This document shows, piece after piece, positions 19,712-27,579 of a stretch of 64,000 nt of DNA (position 1 is its first letter; each line of letters begins with the position of its first letter). Source of the stretch: Planctomycetota bacterium (GTDB lineage: Bacteria > Planctomycetota > J058); assembly GCA_023954375.1 (NCBI GenBank), contig JAMLIC010000011.1:1-64000 (forward strand). Direction: 5' to 3'. Both the position numbers and the translations under genes were made by a program. The notes below the pieces were generated by a model. It was not told the DNA's origin. It saw only the letters and a program-made list of their open reading frames with translations, and did not search any database.

Positions 19712-20473
19712 CTATCGAAGCCGGCGCGCCCGGCTGCGCTGGCCGATGGCCTCCACGTCGGCGGGCGGCGCGCCGACCGAGAAGACGAGCGCGCGGCCGC
19801 CGACCTCGAGGTGCGCCCGAGCGCCGAGCTGCGCCACGGCCGTGACGGGGCGGCCGTCGACGGCCAGCCAGCCCTCGCGGCCGGCCGTGTTCACCACGGA
19901 GAACCCCCCGTGGCCGCGGACGAGCACGGCGACCGCGCGGGGGGTGAGGAGGCCGGGCAGCGCCAGGTCGGCCTCCGCGTCGCTGCCGATGACGAAGGCG
20001 TCGAGCTCCACGAGCCACGTCCGCCCGGGGGGCGCGAGCTCCTGGAGGAAGCCACGGAGGTTGCTGCTCCGCTCGCGCAGGTCCTGGTCGGCGCCGGGGG
20101 ACGAGGGCGTGACGAAGGTCGCGCCGAGGGCGGCGTGCGCCGGGAGGCCGGCCAGGAGCTCCTCGGGCGCGGGGCCGACCTCCTCGTCGAGCACGAACGA
20201 GAGGCGGTAGTCGCCGATGGCCACCTCGTCGCCGTCGTTGATCGTCCACTCGGCCACCCGCGCCCCGTCCTTGAGCAGGCCGTTGGTGCTGCCGACGTCG
20301 CGGATGATCCAGCCGCCGCCGTGGGGCTCGAGCCGGGCGTGATGACGCGAGAACGCCGGCGCGTCGATCTGGATGACGTTGTCCTCGCCGCGGCCGATCG
20401 TGACCGGCTGGTCGCTGAACACGCCGCGGGCGAGGACGGCGCCGCGGCGGGAGACCAGGACCTGGATGCTCAT
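19712..20473 (-). CDS. FHA-domain protein with a second, degenerate FHA fold
   Basis: 253 residues. FHA1 (~1-95) has the phosphothreonine-binding residues: VTIGRGEDNVIQID, FSRHHARL and STNGLLKDGARV (G-R, S-R-x-H, N-G). A linker leads to a second FHA-like beta sandwich (~150-240: VIGSDAEADLALPGLLTPRAVAVLV) that keeps the fold but lacks SxxH and NG, so it probably does not bind phosphothreonine. The same one-good-one-degenerate plan is used by the FHA protein at 23657-24367. Start ATG overlaps the upstream stop by four bases; it is the last gene of the four-gene operon. Confidence 0.85.
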   Translation of the reverse strand: MSIQVLVSRRGAVLARGVFSDQPVTIGRGEDNVIQIDAPAFSRHHARLEPHGGGWIIRDVGSTNGLLKDGARVAEWTINDGDEVAIGDYRLSFVLDEEVGPAPEELLAGLPAHAALGATFVTPSSPGADQDLRERSSNLRGFLQELAPPGRTWLVELDAFVIGSDAEADLALPGLLTPRAVAVLVRGHGGFSVVNTAGREGWLAVDGRPVTAVAQLGARAHLEVGGRALVFSVGAPPADVEAIGQRSRARRLR

Positions 20474-21309
20474 CGCTGGAACACCGTGAGCTCGAAGCGG
20501 GAGCGCCGCAGGCGCGCCTGGACCCCGGTGACGAGCGGCTTGAGCCCCTCGAGCGCGCGGAGGGCCTGGTCGAGGTCGTGGCGGGCCTCGGCGTCGAACA
20601 GGGTCACCGGGTCGGGGCTCCGCTCCATCTGCACGCGGACCGCCTGCAGGTCCGGCCCGAGCTGCCGGAGCGCCCGGAGGCCGCTCGACCACGCGTCGCC
20701 CGGGGCGGCGGCCGCGGCGCGGGCGGGCTGCGGCGGCGGCGCCGGCCGCTGCGACACGTCGGTCCGCAGGTTCGGGCGGGCCTCGCGCGTGCCGAGCAGG
20801 TAGTGCATGTAGGAGAAGAGCGACCTGGCGTCGAAGTGGAAGTAACCCTCCTCGCCGAACCACACCTCGGTGATCGCCTCCGGCCGCAGCGGCGCGCGCT
20901 GGCCCGGGTGGAGGCGCTGGCCGGCGACGAACGTGCCCCCGGGCGCCCCGCAGTCGGCGAGGTGGAGACGACCGCGCCGGTGGACGAAGTAGGCGTGCAC
21001 CGGCGCGACGCCCTCGCCGTTCACGATGATGTCCGCCCGGGCGCGGTCGCTCCCGACGACGATGCGCGAGCGCTGGGCGAGGTCGGCCGCGTCCTCCGCG
21101 CCCTGGGCGGCGATCGCGATGCCGGGCCCGCTCGGGGCGACGGCGGCGTCGCGCTTGCCGAGGGGATGGATGCTCGCCCCGCGCTGGGAGGAGCGCGTCG
21201 GGTTGGCCGAGTCGAGGAGGCACCCGAGGGGGAACTCGTCGAGGAAGGCGCGCTCGGGGGTGAACTGATGCCGGAGGAGGAAGGCCTGGAAGGGGATCCC
21301 GCTGCTCAT
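20470..21309 (-). CDS. FHA-like protein carrying the helix-strand repeat module
   Basis: 279 residues. An FHA-like fold spans ~75-155 (RIVVGSDRARADIIVNGEGVA, PVHAYFVHRRGRLHLADC, GGTFVAGQRLHPGQ), with S-R-x-H weakened to P-V-H. A Pro/Ala linker leads to ~207-279, made of two half-repeats: LRALRQLGPDLQAVRVQM with VTLFDA, and LRALEGLKPLVTGVQARL with ELTVFQ. The same half-repeat occurs six times at the end of the HEAT membrane protein (16736-19381). It is coupled by 4-bp overlaps to the dual kinase upstream and the FHA protein downstream. Confidence 0.72.
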   Translation of the reverse strand: MSSGIPFQAFLLRHQFTPERAFLDEFPLGCLLDSANPTRSSQRGASIHPLGKRDAAVAPSGPGIAIAAQGAEDAADLAQRSRIVVGSDRARADIIVNGEGVAPVHAYFVHRRGRLHLADCGAPGGTFVAGQRLHPGQRAPLRPEAITEVWFGEEGYFHFDARSLFSYMHYLLGTREARPNLRTDVSQRPAPPPQPARAAAAAPGDAWSSGLRALRQLGPDLQAVRVQMERSPDPVTLFDAEARHDLDQALRALEGLKPLVTGVQARLRRSRFELTVFQR

Positions 21310-23660
21310 GCCACTCGACCTCCCCGGCGCGCGCCGCGGCCGCGCTCGGGGGCGCCGGTCACGGTGATTCGGGTCATCGGCCCGTGCGCGCGCGCCGCAT
21401 CGACGAGCCGGTTCGAGAGGGGGTTCATGGACACGGCGCCCTGGCCCGGCCGTCGCGGATGGGCGTCGAAGCAGAACAGGCGGCGGAGGACCGCCCTGGC
21501 CTGGGCGGCCCCGAGGCGCACGGCCGGGTCGGGGTCGACGAGGCGGACGAGCAGCCCCCACAGGTCCGCGGTGAAGCGCGCGCGCGCCGCGCGCGGGTCG
21601 CCCGCCGCGAGCCGCACGTCGTGGAGCGGGATCGCCTCGACTGCCGCCCGGCTGACCGGCGAGACCTCGCCCATGCGCTCGGCCGTCTTCAGCTCGAGCA
21701 TGCGCCGGAGGTCGTGCTTCGCTCCGTCGATGGCCGGGAGGTGGTCGTAGGGCAGCCGGCCGGTGGCCATGGCGTAGAGCACGAGCCCCGCCGCGTAGAC
21801 GTCGACCGCGGGCGAGCACTCCGCGCCGTCCCCGAGCAGCGCCTCGGGCGGCGCGTAGAGGGGCGTGAGCTGCGTCGGGACGACATCGAGCTCGCCCTGG
21901 CGCTCCGGAAGCTCCTGGAGCCAGCCGACCGCGCGCGCCCCTCCCAGGTCGATGAGGACGCCGCGGGCCCGGCCCTCGGCCGCGGCGAGGAGCACGCCGC
22001 CGTCGTCCGCCGGCGGCGGCCCGTCGACCGCGACGAGGAAGTTGCCCACCTTCACGTCGTTGTGCACGAAGCCCAGGGCGTGCAGGTGCTCGAGCGCGGC
22101 GAGGAGGTCGTGGGCGAGGTCCAGCGCGGTGCCCGGCGGCAGCGGGTACCAGCAGGTGCCCGGGTCCTTGAACAGCCGCGGCCGCGCGTCGGGCCCGTTG
22201 AGCAGGAACAGCGGGTTCGTGTAGGCGCGCTCGAGGCACAGCACGCCGGGCCCGGCGCGCCCGAAGAACCGGATGATGTTGGGGTGGTCGAGCTGCTCGA
22301 GGATGCGCGCCTCGACCTCGAGGTCGAGCGCGCCGCGCGCGTGCGGCAGCGGGACCTTGACGACGGCCTCGCCCTCCTCGCCGAGGACCCGGGCCAGCCA
22401 GGCCTCGCCGCGGCCGCCGCTCGCCAGCGGCCGGACCAGCTCGAGCTCGCGGGCGGCGCCGTCGCGCGGATGGATGGCGCGGAGGCGGCGCGGGGTGGGG
22501 GAGGGCGGCGGCGTCGGCCGGCGCCGCTCCGGGGTGACCCGGCGGGTCGCGGCCTCGTCGTCGGTCGGGACGGCCTCGGCGAGGAGGGCGCCGTCGTCGT
22601 CGTCGTCGTCGTCGAGCTCGTCCTCGAGCAGCGCCTGGAGGTCGTCGCCCGGGTCGGGCGCGTCCGGGGCGGCGTCCTCGCCGGGGGTCAGCTCGTCGCG
22701 GAAGACCGGCTCCTCGACCGCGGGCGGCTCGTCGTCGTCGGCCTCGGCGGCGTCGGCGGCGCCCGCGGCCCGGCGGAGCTCGAGCGCGAAGAGGCGGGCG
22801 CCTGGCACGCGCGCGGCGGGGTCGAACGAGAGCGCGCGGGCGCAGAGCGCGTCGAGGGCGGGCGGGAGGTCGGGGACCAGGGCCGCCGGGCGGGGCGGCG
22901 GGGCCACCCCCTGGGCGACGCGCACCTGCGCCGCGATGACCCGCATGGGGTCGCCCAGGAACGGCGGCCGGCCCGTCAGGGCGATGAACAGCATCACGCC
23001 CAGCGCGTAGACGTCGGCGCGCTCGTCCGCCTGGGCCGCCCCCTCGAACTGCTCGGGCGCCATGAAGGCCGGCGTGCCCAGGGCGTCGCCGGCGCGCGTG
23101 AGGAGCTCCTCGGCGCCGCCGGCGGCGCGCAGGTCCTTGGCGAGCCCGAGGTCGGAGAGGAACACGCGCTCGTCGCGGTCGACGAGGAAGTTGGAGGGCT
23201 TGACGTCCCGGTGCACGATCCCGAGGTCGTGCAGCTCGGCGACGAGCAGCGCGGCGCGCTCGAGGAGCTCGAGCCGGGCGGCGAGGGGGCCCCGCGTCAG
23301 CTCGAGCGGCCGGGCGCCGTCGACGAGGTCCATGACGAGGAACAGGCGGCCGGGCGCCACCTCGCCCCAGTCGTGGCAGCGGACCAGCCCCGGGCTGGCC
23401 TGGCCGAGGCGGTTGCCGAGGCGCGCCTCGCGCTGGAAGCGCTCGACCGACTCCGGGTCGTCCAGGGCGGCGACCTTGAGCGCGACGGCGCGGCCGAAGC
23501 GGGTGTCGACCGCGGCGTAGACGGCGCCCCCGCCGCCTCGCCCGAGCACCTGCGCCACGACGTAGCGGCCCGCGACGCGCGTCCCGGGCGGCAGCTGGCG
23601 GCCGGCCGCCGCGCCGCGCGGCGCCGTCTCGCCCAGGAGGTCCAGCGGCGCCGCGTTCAC
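21306..23660 (-). CDS. tandem two-domain Ser/Thr protein kinase
   Basis: 784 residues from a GTG overlapping the upstream TGA. Kinase 1 (~32-298) is canonical: LGRGGGGAVY, Lys62, HRDVKPSN (150-157), SDLGLAK (DLG), GTPAFMAPEQ and ADVYALGVML. A strongly acidic linker with a run of seven or more Asp residues (~305-360) leads to kinase 2 (~405-735): PLASGGRGEAW, Lys435, VHNDVKVGN (532-540), IDLGGAR and VDVYAAGLVLYAM. Kinase 2 has HND instead of HRD, so it belongs to a non-RD divergent branch but keeps Lys, Asp and Asn, and may still be active. No TM segment is seen. Flanked on both sides by FHA genes, it is probably their phosphorylating partner. Confidence 0.85.
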   Translation of the reverse strand: MNAAPLDLLGETAPRGAAAGRQLPPGTRVAGRYVVAQVLGRGGGGAVYAAVDTRFGRAVALKVAALDDPESVERFQREARLGNRLGQASPGLVRCHDWGEVAPGRLFLVMDLVDGARPLELTRGPLAARLELLERAALLVAELHDLGIVHRDVKPSNFLVDRDERVFLSDLGLAKDLRAAGGAEELLTRAGDALGTPAFMAPEQFEGAAQADERADVYALGVMLFIALTGRPPFLGDPMRVIAAQVRVAQGVAPPPRPAALVPDLPPALDALCARALSFDPAARVPGARLFALELRRAAGAADAAEADDDEPPAVEEPVFRDELTPGEDAAPDAPDPGDDLQALLEDELDDDDDDDGALLAEAVPTDDEAATRRVTPERRRPTPPPSPTPRRLRAIHPRDGAARELELVRPLASGGRGEAWLARVLGEEGEAVVKVPLPHARGALDLEVEARILEQLDHPNIIRFFGRAGPGVLCLERAYTNPLFLLNGPDARPRLFKDPGTCWYPLPPGTALDLAHDLLAALEHLHALGFVHNDVKVGNFLVAVDGPPPADDGGVLLAAAEGRARGVLIDLGGARAVGWLQELPERQGELDVVPTQLTPLYAPPEALLGDGAECSPAVDVYAAGLVLYAMATGRLPYDHLPAIDGAKHDLRRMLELKTAERMGEVSPVSRAAVEAIPLHDVRLAAGDPRAARARFTADLWGLLVRLVDPDPAVRLGAAQARAVLRRLFCFDAHPRRPGQGAVSMNPLSNRLVDAARAHGPMTRITVTGAPERGRGARRGGRVA

Positions 23661-24367
23661 GCGCTCACCGCCGGCGGCAGGGTGGGGAGGGGGAGGCCGA
23701 CCTGGAAGCGCGTCGCGAGGCCCGCGAAGCTCACGCGGTCGCCGTCGCGCAGCCACGCGCGCCCGCGGAGCGGCAGGGCCTCGAGGAGGACCGCCCCGGG
23801 CCGCCCGAGGTTGAGCAGGCTGAAGCCCCCGTGGCCCCGGACGATCAGCGCCAGGCGCCGCGGCACGAGCAGGCCGGGCGGGCGCAGGTCGCAGCCCGCG
23901 CCCGAGCCGACGAGCGTCGCGTCGCGGTCGAGCACCAGCGTCGGGCGGCCGTCGGGGAGTCGCAGGTGGCCCACCGCGAACCCGCCCGCCGTGCGCGGGG
24001 CGCCGCCGACCGCCGCCGCGACCTCGACGGTGCGGCCCAGGTCGCACAGGCGGCGCGCGGGGAGGCTGGCCGCCATGCGGTGGGACAGGTCGATCGAGAG
24101 GACGAACTTCCCCAGCGCGATCGTGTCGCCGTGGTTGAGGTTTCGCCGCGCCACGCGCTCGCCGTTCACGTAGACGCCGTTGCGCTGGCTCGTGTCGATG
24201 AGCGTGTAGACCCGGCCGCTGCGCTCGATCACCGCGTGCTGCCGCGAGAGGGCCGCGTTGTCGATCCGGACCTCGTTGTCAGGCGCGCGCCCGATGCGGA
24301 GCCGCTCCTGCGAGAACGTGCGCGTGGTGATGACGCGGCCGCGGAGCGAGACGACGATCGTGATCAT
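23657..24367 (-). CDS. FHA-domain protein, first gene of the FHA/kinase operon
   Basis: 236 residues. The N-terminal FHA (~1-95) is intact: LRIGRAPDNEVRID, LSRQHAVIE, TSQRNGVYVNGERVARRNL and GDTIALG. A linker leads to a second beta sandwich (~140-230: ATLVGSGAGCDLRPPGLLVPRRLALIVRGHGGFSLLN) without the binding residues, closely parallel to the one in the FHA protein at 19712-20473. Their shared RGHGGFS segment shows that the two genes are paralogues. The GTGA overlap with the dual kinase gene implies coupled translation. Confidence 0.85.
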   Translation of the reverse strand: MITIVVSLRGRVITTRTFSQERLRIGRAPDNEVRIDNAALSRQHAVIERSGRVYTLIDTSQRNGVYVNGERVARRNLNHGDTIALGKFVLSIDLSHRMAASLPARRLCDLGRTVEVAAAVGGAPRTAGGFAVGHLRLPDGRPTLVLDRDATLVGSGAGCDLRPPGLLVPRRLALIVRGHGGFSLLNLGRPGAVLLEALPLRGRAWLRDGDRVSFAGLATRFQVGLPLPTLPPAVSA

Positions 24368-24715
24368 CCGCCGGCATCCGTCCCCCCCACAGCCGGAGTC
24401 TGGCCGAACGGCTCCCCCCTTCAAGGGCGCGCCCGCGGGCGTTCGTCCTCCGTTCGGGCGACGCCGGGGACCCCGCGCGCGCGCGGCGGGGACCCGCGCC
24501 CGCGCCTGGCGAAGCGACGTCACGCGAGGACCACGACGCGCGGCGCAACCATCGCCCTCCTGGTCGGTACGGCGCGGCGGAGGAACGGCGCGAGGGGCGA
24601 CGGAGGGTCGCGCCAGGACGCGGGGGGCGGGGGCGCAGCGGCATACGTCCCGATGCGCTCTTGCGCCTCGGAGCACCTCTCACGGCGCTCACCGCGTGTT
24701 GTGATGGGAGAGAGC
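24368..24715. other. intergenic region upstream of the FHA/kinase operon
   Basis: About 350 bases between the FHA gene start and the hairpin repeat at 24716. It is GC-rich and contains a CCCCGCGCGC...GCGGGG inverted repeat near 24467-24494. I see no convincing open reading frame or -10 box in it. The segment just before the repeat (CTCTCACGGCG near 24678) matches the flank of hairpin copy 1. Confidence 0.4.
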
Positions 24716-24802
24716 GGTCACCGAGGGCACCGAGGACACACCGAGGTCACCGAGAGCCCGGCTTGAAGCAGCCCTCGGTGTCCTCGGTGCAACTCGGTGA
24801 CC
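24716..24802. repeat. CACCGAGG/CCTCGGTG dispersed hairpin repeat, copy 2
   Basis: It starts GGTCACCGAGGGCACCGAGG and ends with the complementary CCTCGGTGCAACTCGGTGACC. The arms are imperfectly complementary, with a loop containing GCTTGAAGC. Copy 1 also has CTTGAAG in its loop and GTCTTC just after. It lies between the stop of the GH67-like gene and the FHA operon. Confidence 0.88.
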
Positions 24803-24844
24803 GTCTTCGCTCTCTGCATCGACCGCAGCCCGTCGACCGCACGA

Positions 24845-27337
24845 CTACGGACGGCTGCGCAGGTTGTCCTGCGGGAAGACCGGCTCCTGCGCCGGCGGCG
24901 CGAGCAGGTCGGTGACGGCCCCCGCGCCGAGGTGCTGGCCGACCTGCCTCGCCGCCTGCGCGAGCGGCAGCCAGATCCCCTCGCCGAACGCCGTCCCGAG
25001 GGGGTCGATGATGTTCAGGTAGGCGGGGCTCCACGGGCGGTCGACCGCCTTGCCCTCGTCGCGCCACCAGAAGAACAGCGTGCGCGCGGTCCACAGGTAG
25101 CCGAACCGGTAGCAGGTCGGGTTCGGCGCCCAGGCGGCGATCCGGTCGGCCGGCACGCGGTAGGCGGCCTCGCGGCGGGCCACGATCACGGCGGCGGCGT
25201 CGAGCGCGGCGCGCGCATCGGCCAGGCGCGCGAGGCCCCAGGCGCGCGGCTGGCCGAGGCCGTGCACGTGGTCGTAGAGGCCGTGGACCTGCCGCGCGCG
25301 CAGGGCCGTGATGCGCGCGGCATCGGCCAGCTCGTCCATGAGCGGCCCGGCGTGGACGGAGGCGAGCGGCGCGAGCGCCTCGTACTCCGCCGCGAGCGCG
25401 TCGAAGGTCGCAGCCATCTCCGCCAGGAGCGGGGCGACCTCGCGCGGGTAGTCGGGCCCGGGCAGGCGGATGGGGGAGATCATCTCCAGCATGCCCAGCT
25501 TCTCCGGCTGGGTCATGGCGTTGCCGAGCCAGGGGTTCGGGACCCGGGCGAGGGTCGAGAAGACCTCGTCCCAGCTCTCCCAGCCCTGCAGGTAGGCCTG
25601 GCCGTTTCGCTTCTCGATGTCGGCCGGCGGGACGCCGTTCACGCGCCCCTCGATGAGGAGCGCGCGCTGGGCGGCCATCGTGCGCACGAGGAGGTCGACG
25701 AGGTCGGCCGCCGCGGGGCCGAACGGCCGCGCGACCGGCGCGAGCGCGCGGCGCAGCGCCTCGTCGAGCGTCGGCGCCGAGACGTGCGGGTCCCAGGCGG
25801 CGCGGGCGGCGACCACGTCGTTGAGCCAGTAGCCCCACTCCCAGCCGCTCGAGAAGATCATCTGCCCGTCGATCGGCGCGCCGGCGTGCTGGCCGCGGCC
25901 GGTGCGCCCGGCGTCCTCGTCGTCGGCGATGAGCCGCAGGTCGTGCAGGCGGCGGTCGGCGTAGACGGGCAGGAAGAGCGGCACGTCGACGTCGAAGCTC
26001 ACCCAGTAGGCGGTCTCGGGGAACCACACGACCTTGCGCGCGCCCGCCTCCTCCTGCATGAAGCGGCGCATGAAGTCGAAGTCGCGCGCCCCGTAGGTCG
26101 GGGCCGGGTCGTCGAGCGCGTAGTGCTGCACGGTGTGCGGCATGACGCCGAGCCGCCGGTCGGCGAGGCGCGAGAGGAAGTTGAAGTTGAGCGGCCCGCC
26201 CGTGAGCGGGTCGACGAAGGTCTTGCTGTACTGGTCCTGCGAGACGTGCGCCTTCGTCAGCGCCTCGAGGCCGTGGTGGTCGGCCCGCAGGGCGAACGCC
26301 TCGAGCCAGGCGAGCATGGCCGTGTCGTCGGGATGGGTGAACTCGGAGAAGCCCATCTCGGTGCTGATGAAGTCGAAGCCCGCGGCGGCCAGCCAGTCGA
26401 CGCGCGCCTCGATCTCCGCCACCTCCTGCGCCCGGTCTCCGACGCGGCGAAGCAGCCGCCACGAGTGCTGCTGCTGGAGCGCGAGCGGGGCGTCGGCGCC
26501 GACGCGGAGGCCCCACCCGTGCCCGATCGCGACCAGCTCGGCCAGGCGGGCGTGGCGCTCGGGGCCGTCGGCGAAGGCCTCCCAGGAGGCCGCCGTGAGG
26601 AGGACCCACTCGACCGAGTTCTGGCGGTTCGCGAGCATCCACTCGCAGAACAGCTCCCACTCGGGCAGGAGCGCGCGCCAGCCGGCCGCGTCGCTCGGCC
26701 CGCCCGGCCCCCAGCCCTGGAGCATGTGGTTCAGCTCGGTGGGGTGCATCGTGTGCAGGTGGATGCCGCGCTCGTGCCAGCGCGGCGACGTGCGCTCGTC
26801 GAGGCCGGGCGGGGCGTCGAGCGCCGGCGGGAGCGTCGGCGCCAGCGGATGGAGGAACGACACGCCGAGGGCCTCGAGGGCGGCGTAGGCGCCGAAGGCG
26901 TTGCCGGCCTCGACCTGGCCCAGGCGGTCGGCGCGGGGCGCGCCGCGCGCGGCGACGCGCAGGACGCCGCCCTGGGCGTCGCTCCTGAGCACGAAGCCCT
27001 CGGCCGGCAGGCCGACCAGGTCGGCGTCCGACACGAGGGCGCGCGCCGTCACGGCGTCCCCGACCGAGAGGACGAGCGAGCCGGCCGGCAGCGGCGGGAG
27101 GGGGTCGCTCGCCGCGACCACGTCGACCGGCCGCGCCTCGACCTGGCGGACGAGCGCGGGGAGGCGCGACGTGACCGCGGCCGGCAGGTCGGCCCCCAGC
27201 TGGAGCACGACCCGCGGCGGCCCGCTCAGGCCCGCGGCGGTGGACGCCGCGCCGGAGGACGAGCCGCCGCCCAGGTCGCAGCCGGCGAGGAGAAAGGGGA
27301 GGAGGAGCCCGACGGGCAGGGTATGAGCCTGGCGCAT
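24845..27337 (-). CDS. large lipoprotein resembling GH67/GH20-type glycoside hydrolases
   Basis: 830 residues. The signal ends in the lipobox LLLAGC (Cys ~20). Residues ~40-150 read like the small N-terminal alpha/beta domain of alpha-glucuronidases and hexosaminidases: GNAFGAYAALEALGVSFLHP is the typical bridge into the barrel. From ~160 a barrel-like domain follows, with RGIHLHTMHP, AAGFDFISTEMGFSEFTHP, KVVWFPETAYWVSFDVDV and SSGWEWGYWLNDV. Acidic residues at strand ends (ST-E-MGFSEF, FP-E-TAYW) are possible catalytic residues. The C-terminal ~250 residues are helical. The substrate is unknown. The assignment is by overall layout, not by a confirmed active site. Confidence 0.5.
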   Translation of the reverse strand: MRQAHTLPVGLLLPFLLAGCDLGGGSSSGAASTAAGLSGPPRVVLQLGADLPAAVTSRLPALVRQVEARPVDVVAASDPLPPLPAGSLVLSVGDAVTARALVSDADLVGLPAEGFVLRSDAQGGVLRVAARGAPRADRLGQVEAGNAFGAYAALEALGVSFLHPLAPTLPPALDAPPGLDERTSPRWHERGIHLHTMHPTELNHMLQGWGPGGPSDAAGWRALLPEWELFCEWMLANRQNSVEWVLLTAASWEAFADGPERHARLAELVAIGHGWGLRVGADAPLALQQQHSWRLLRRVGDRAQEVAEIEARVDWLAAAGFDFISTEMGFSEFTHPDDTAMLAWLEAFALRADHHGLEALTKAHVSQDQYSKTFVDPLTGGPLNFNFLSRLADRRLGVMPHTVQHYALDDPAPTYGARDFDFMRRFMQEEAGARKVVWFPETAYWVSFDVDVPLFLPVYADRRLHDLRLIADDEDAGRTGRGQHAGAPIDGQMIFSSGWEWGYWLNDVVAARAAWDPHVSAPTLDEALRRALAPVARPFGPAAADLVDLLVRTMAAQRALLIEGRVNGVPPADIEKRNGQAYLQGWESWDEVFSTLARVPNPWLGNAMTQPEKLGMLEMISPIRLPGPDYPREVAPLLAEMAATFDALAAEYEALAPLASVHAGPLMDELADAARITALRARQVHGLYDHVHGLGQPRAWGLARLADARAALDAAAVIVARREAAYRVPADRIAAWAPNPTCYRFGYLWTARTLFFWWRDEGKAVDRPWSPAYLNIIDPLGTAFGEGIWLPLAQAARQVGQHLGAGAVTDLLAPPAQEPVFPQDNLRSRP

Positions 27338-27477
27338 GGGGTGCGGATCGCGAACGGGGTGCCCGCGCAAGTGCAGGCGGGCCCGTGGGCGGGGGCGTCG
27401 ATTTTCCGGGATCGGGAAGGCGGGGCGGAAATCAGGTTGGCAGGGGGACGAGAGGCGGCGTCGGCCAATGCCAGAGG

Positions 27478-27550
27478 CAGGTCACGGAGGACACCGAGGT
27501 GACAGGAGATCTCTGTGACCTTCGTTCTCCTCCGTGCCCTCCGTGACCTG
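27478..27550. repeat. CACGGAGG/CCTCCGTG dispersed hairpin repeat, copy 3
   Basis: The outer arms CAGGTCACGGAGG and CCTCCGTGACCTG are perfect reverse complements. The interior is less regular. It lies between the citrate synthase stop and the GH67-like gene start. The unit is CACGGAGG rather than CACCGAGG, so this and copy 4 form a second subtype. Confidence 0.85.
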
Positions 27551-27579
27551 TCTTCTCCTCGGGCCGCCCGGGGCGCCGC

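Noticed and set aside
15143..24367. A complete type VI secretion or contractile injection system
   Set aside because: Only a hub-like protein and FHA/kinase genes are present; there is no sheath, tube, baseplate, TssM/TssJ or ClpV gene.
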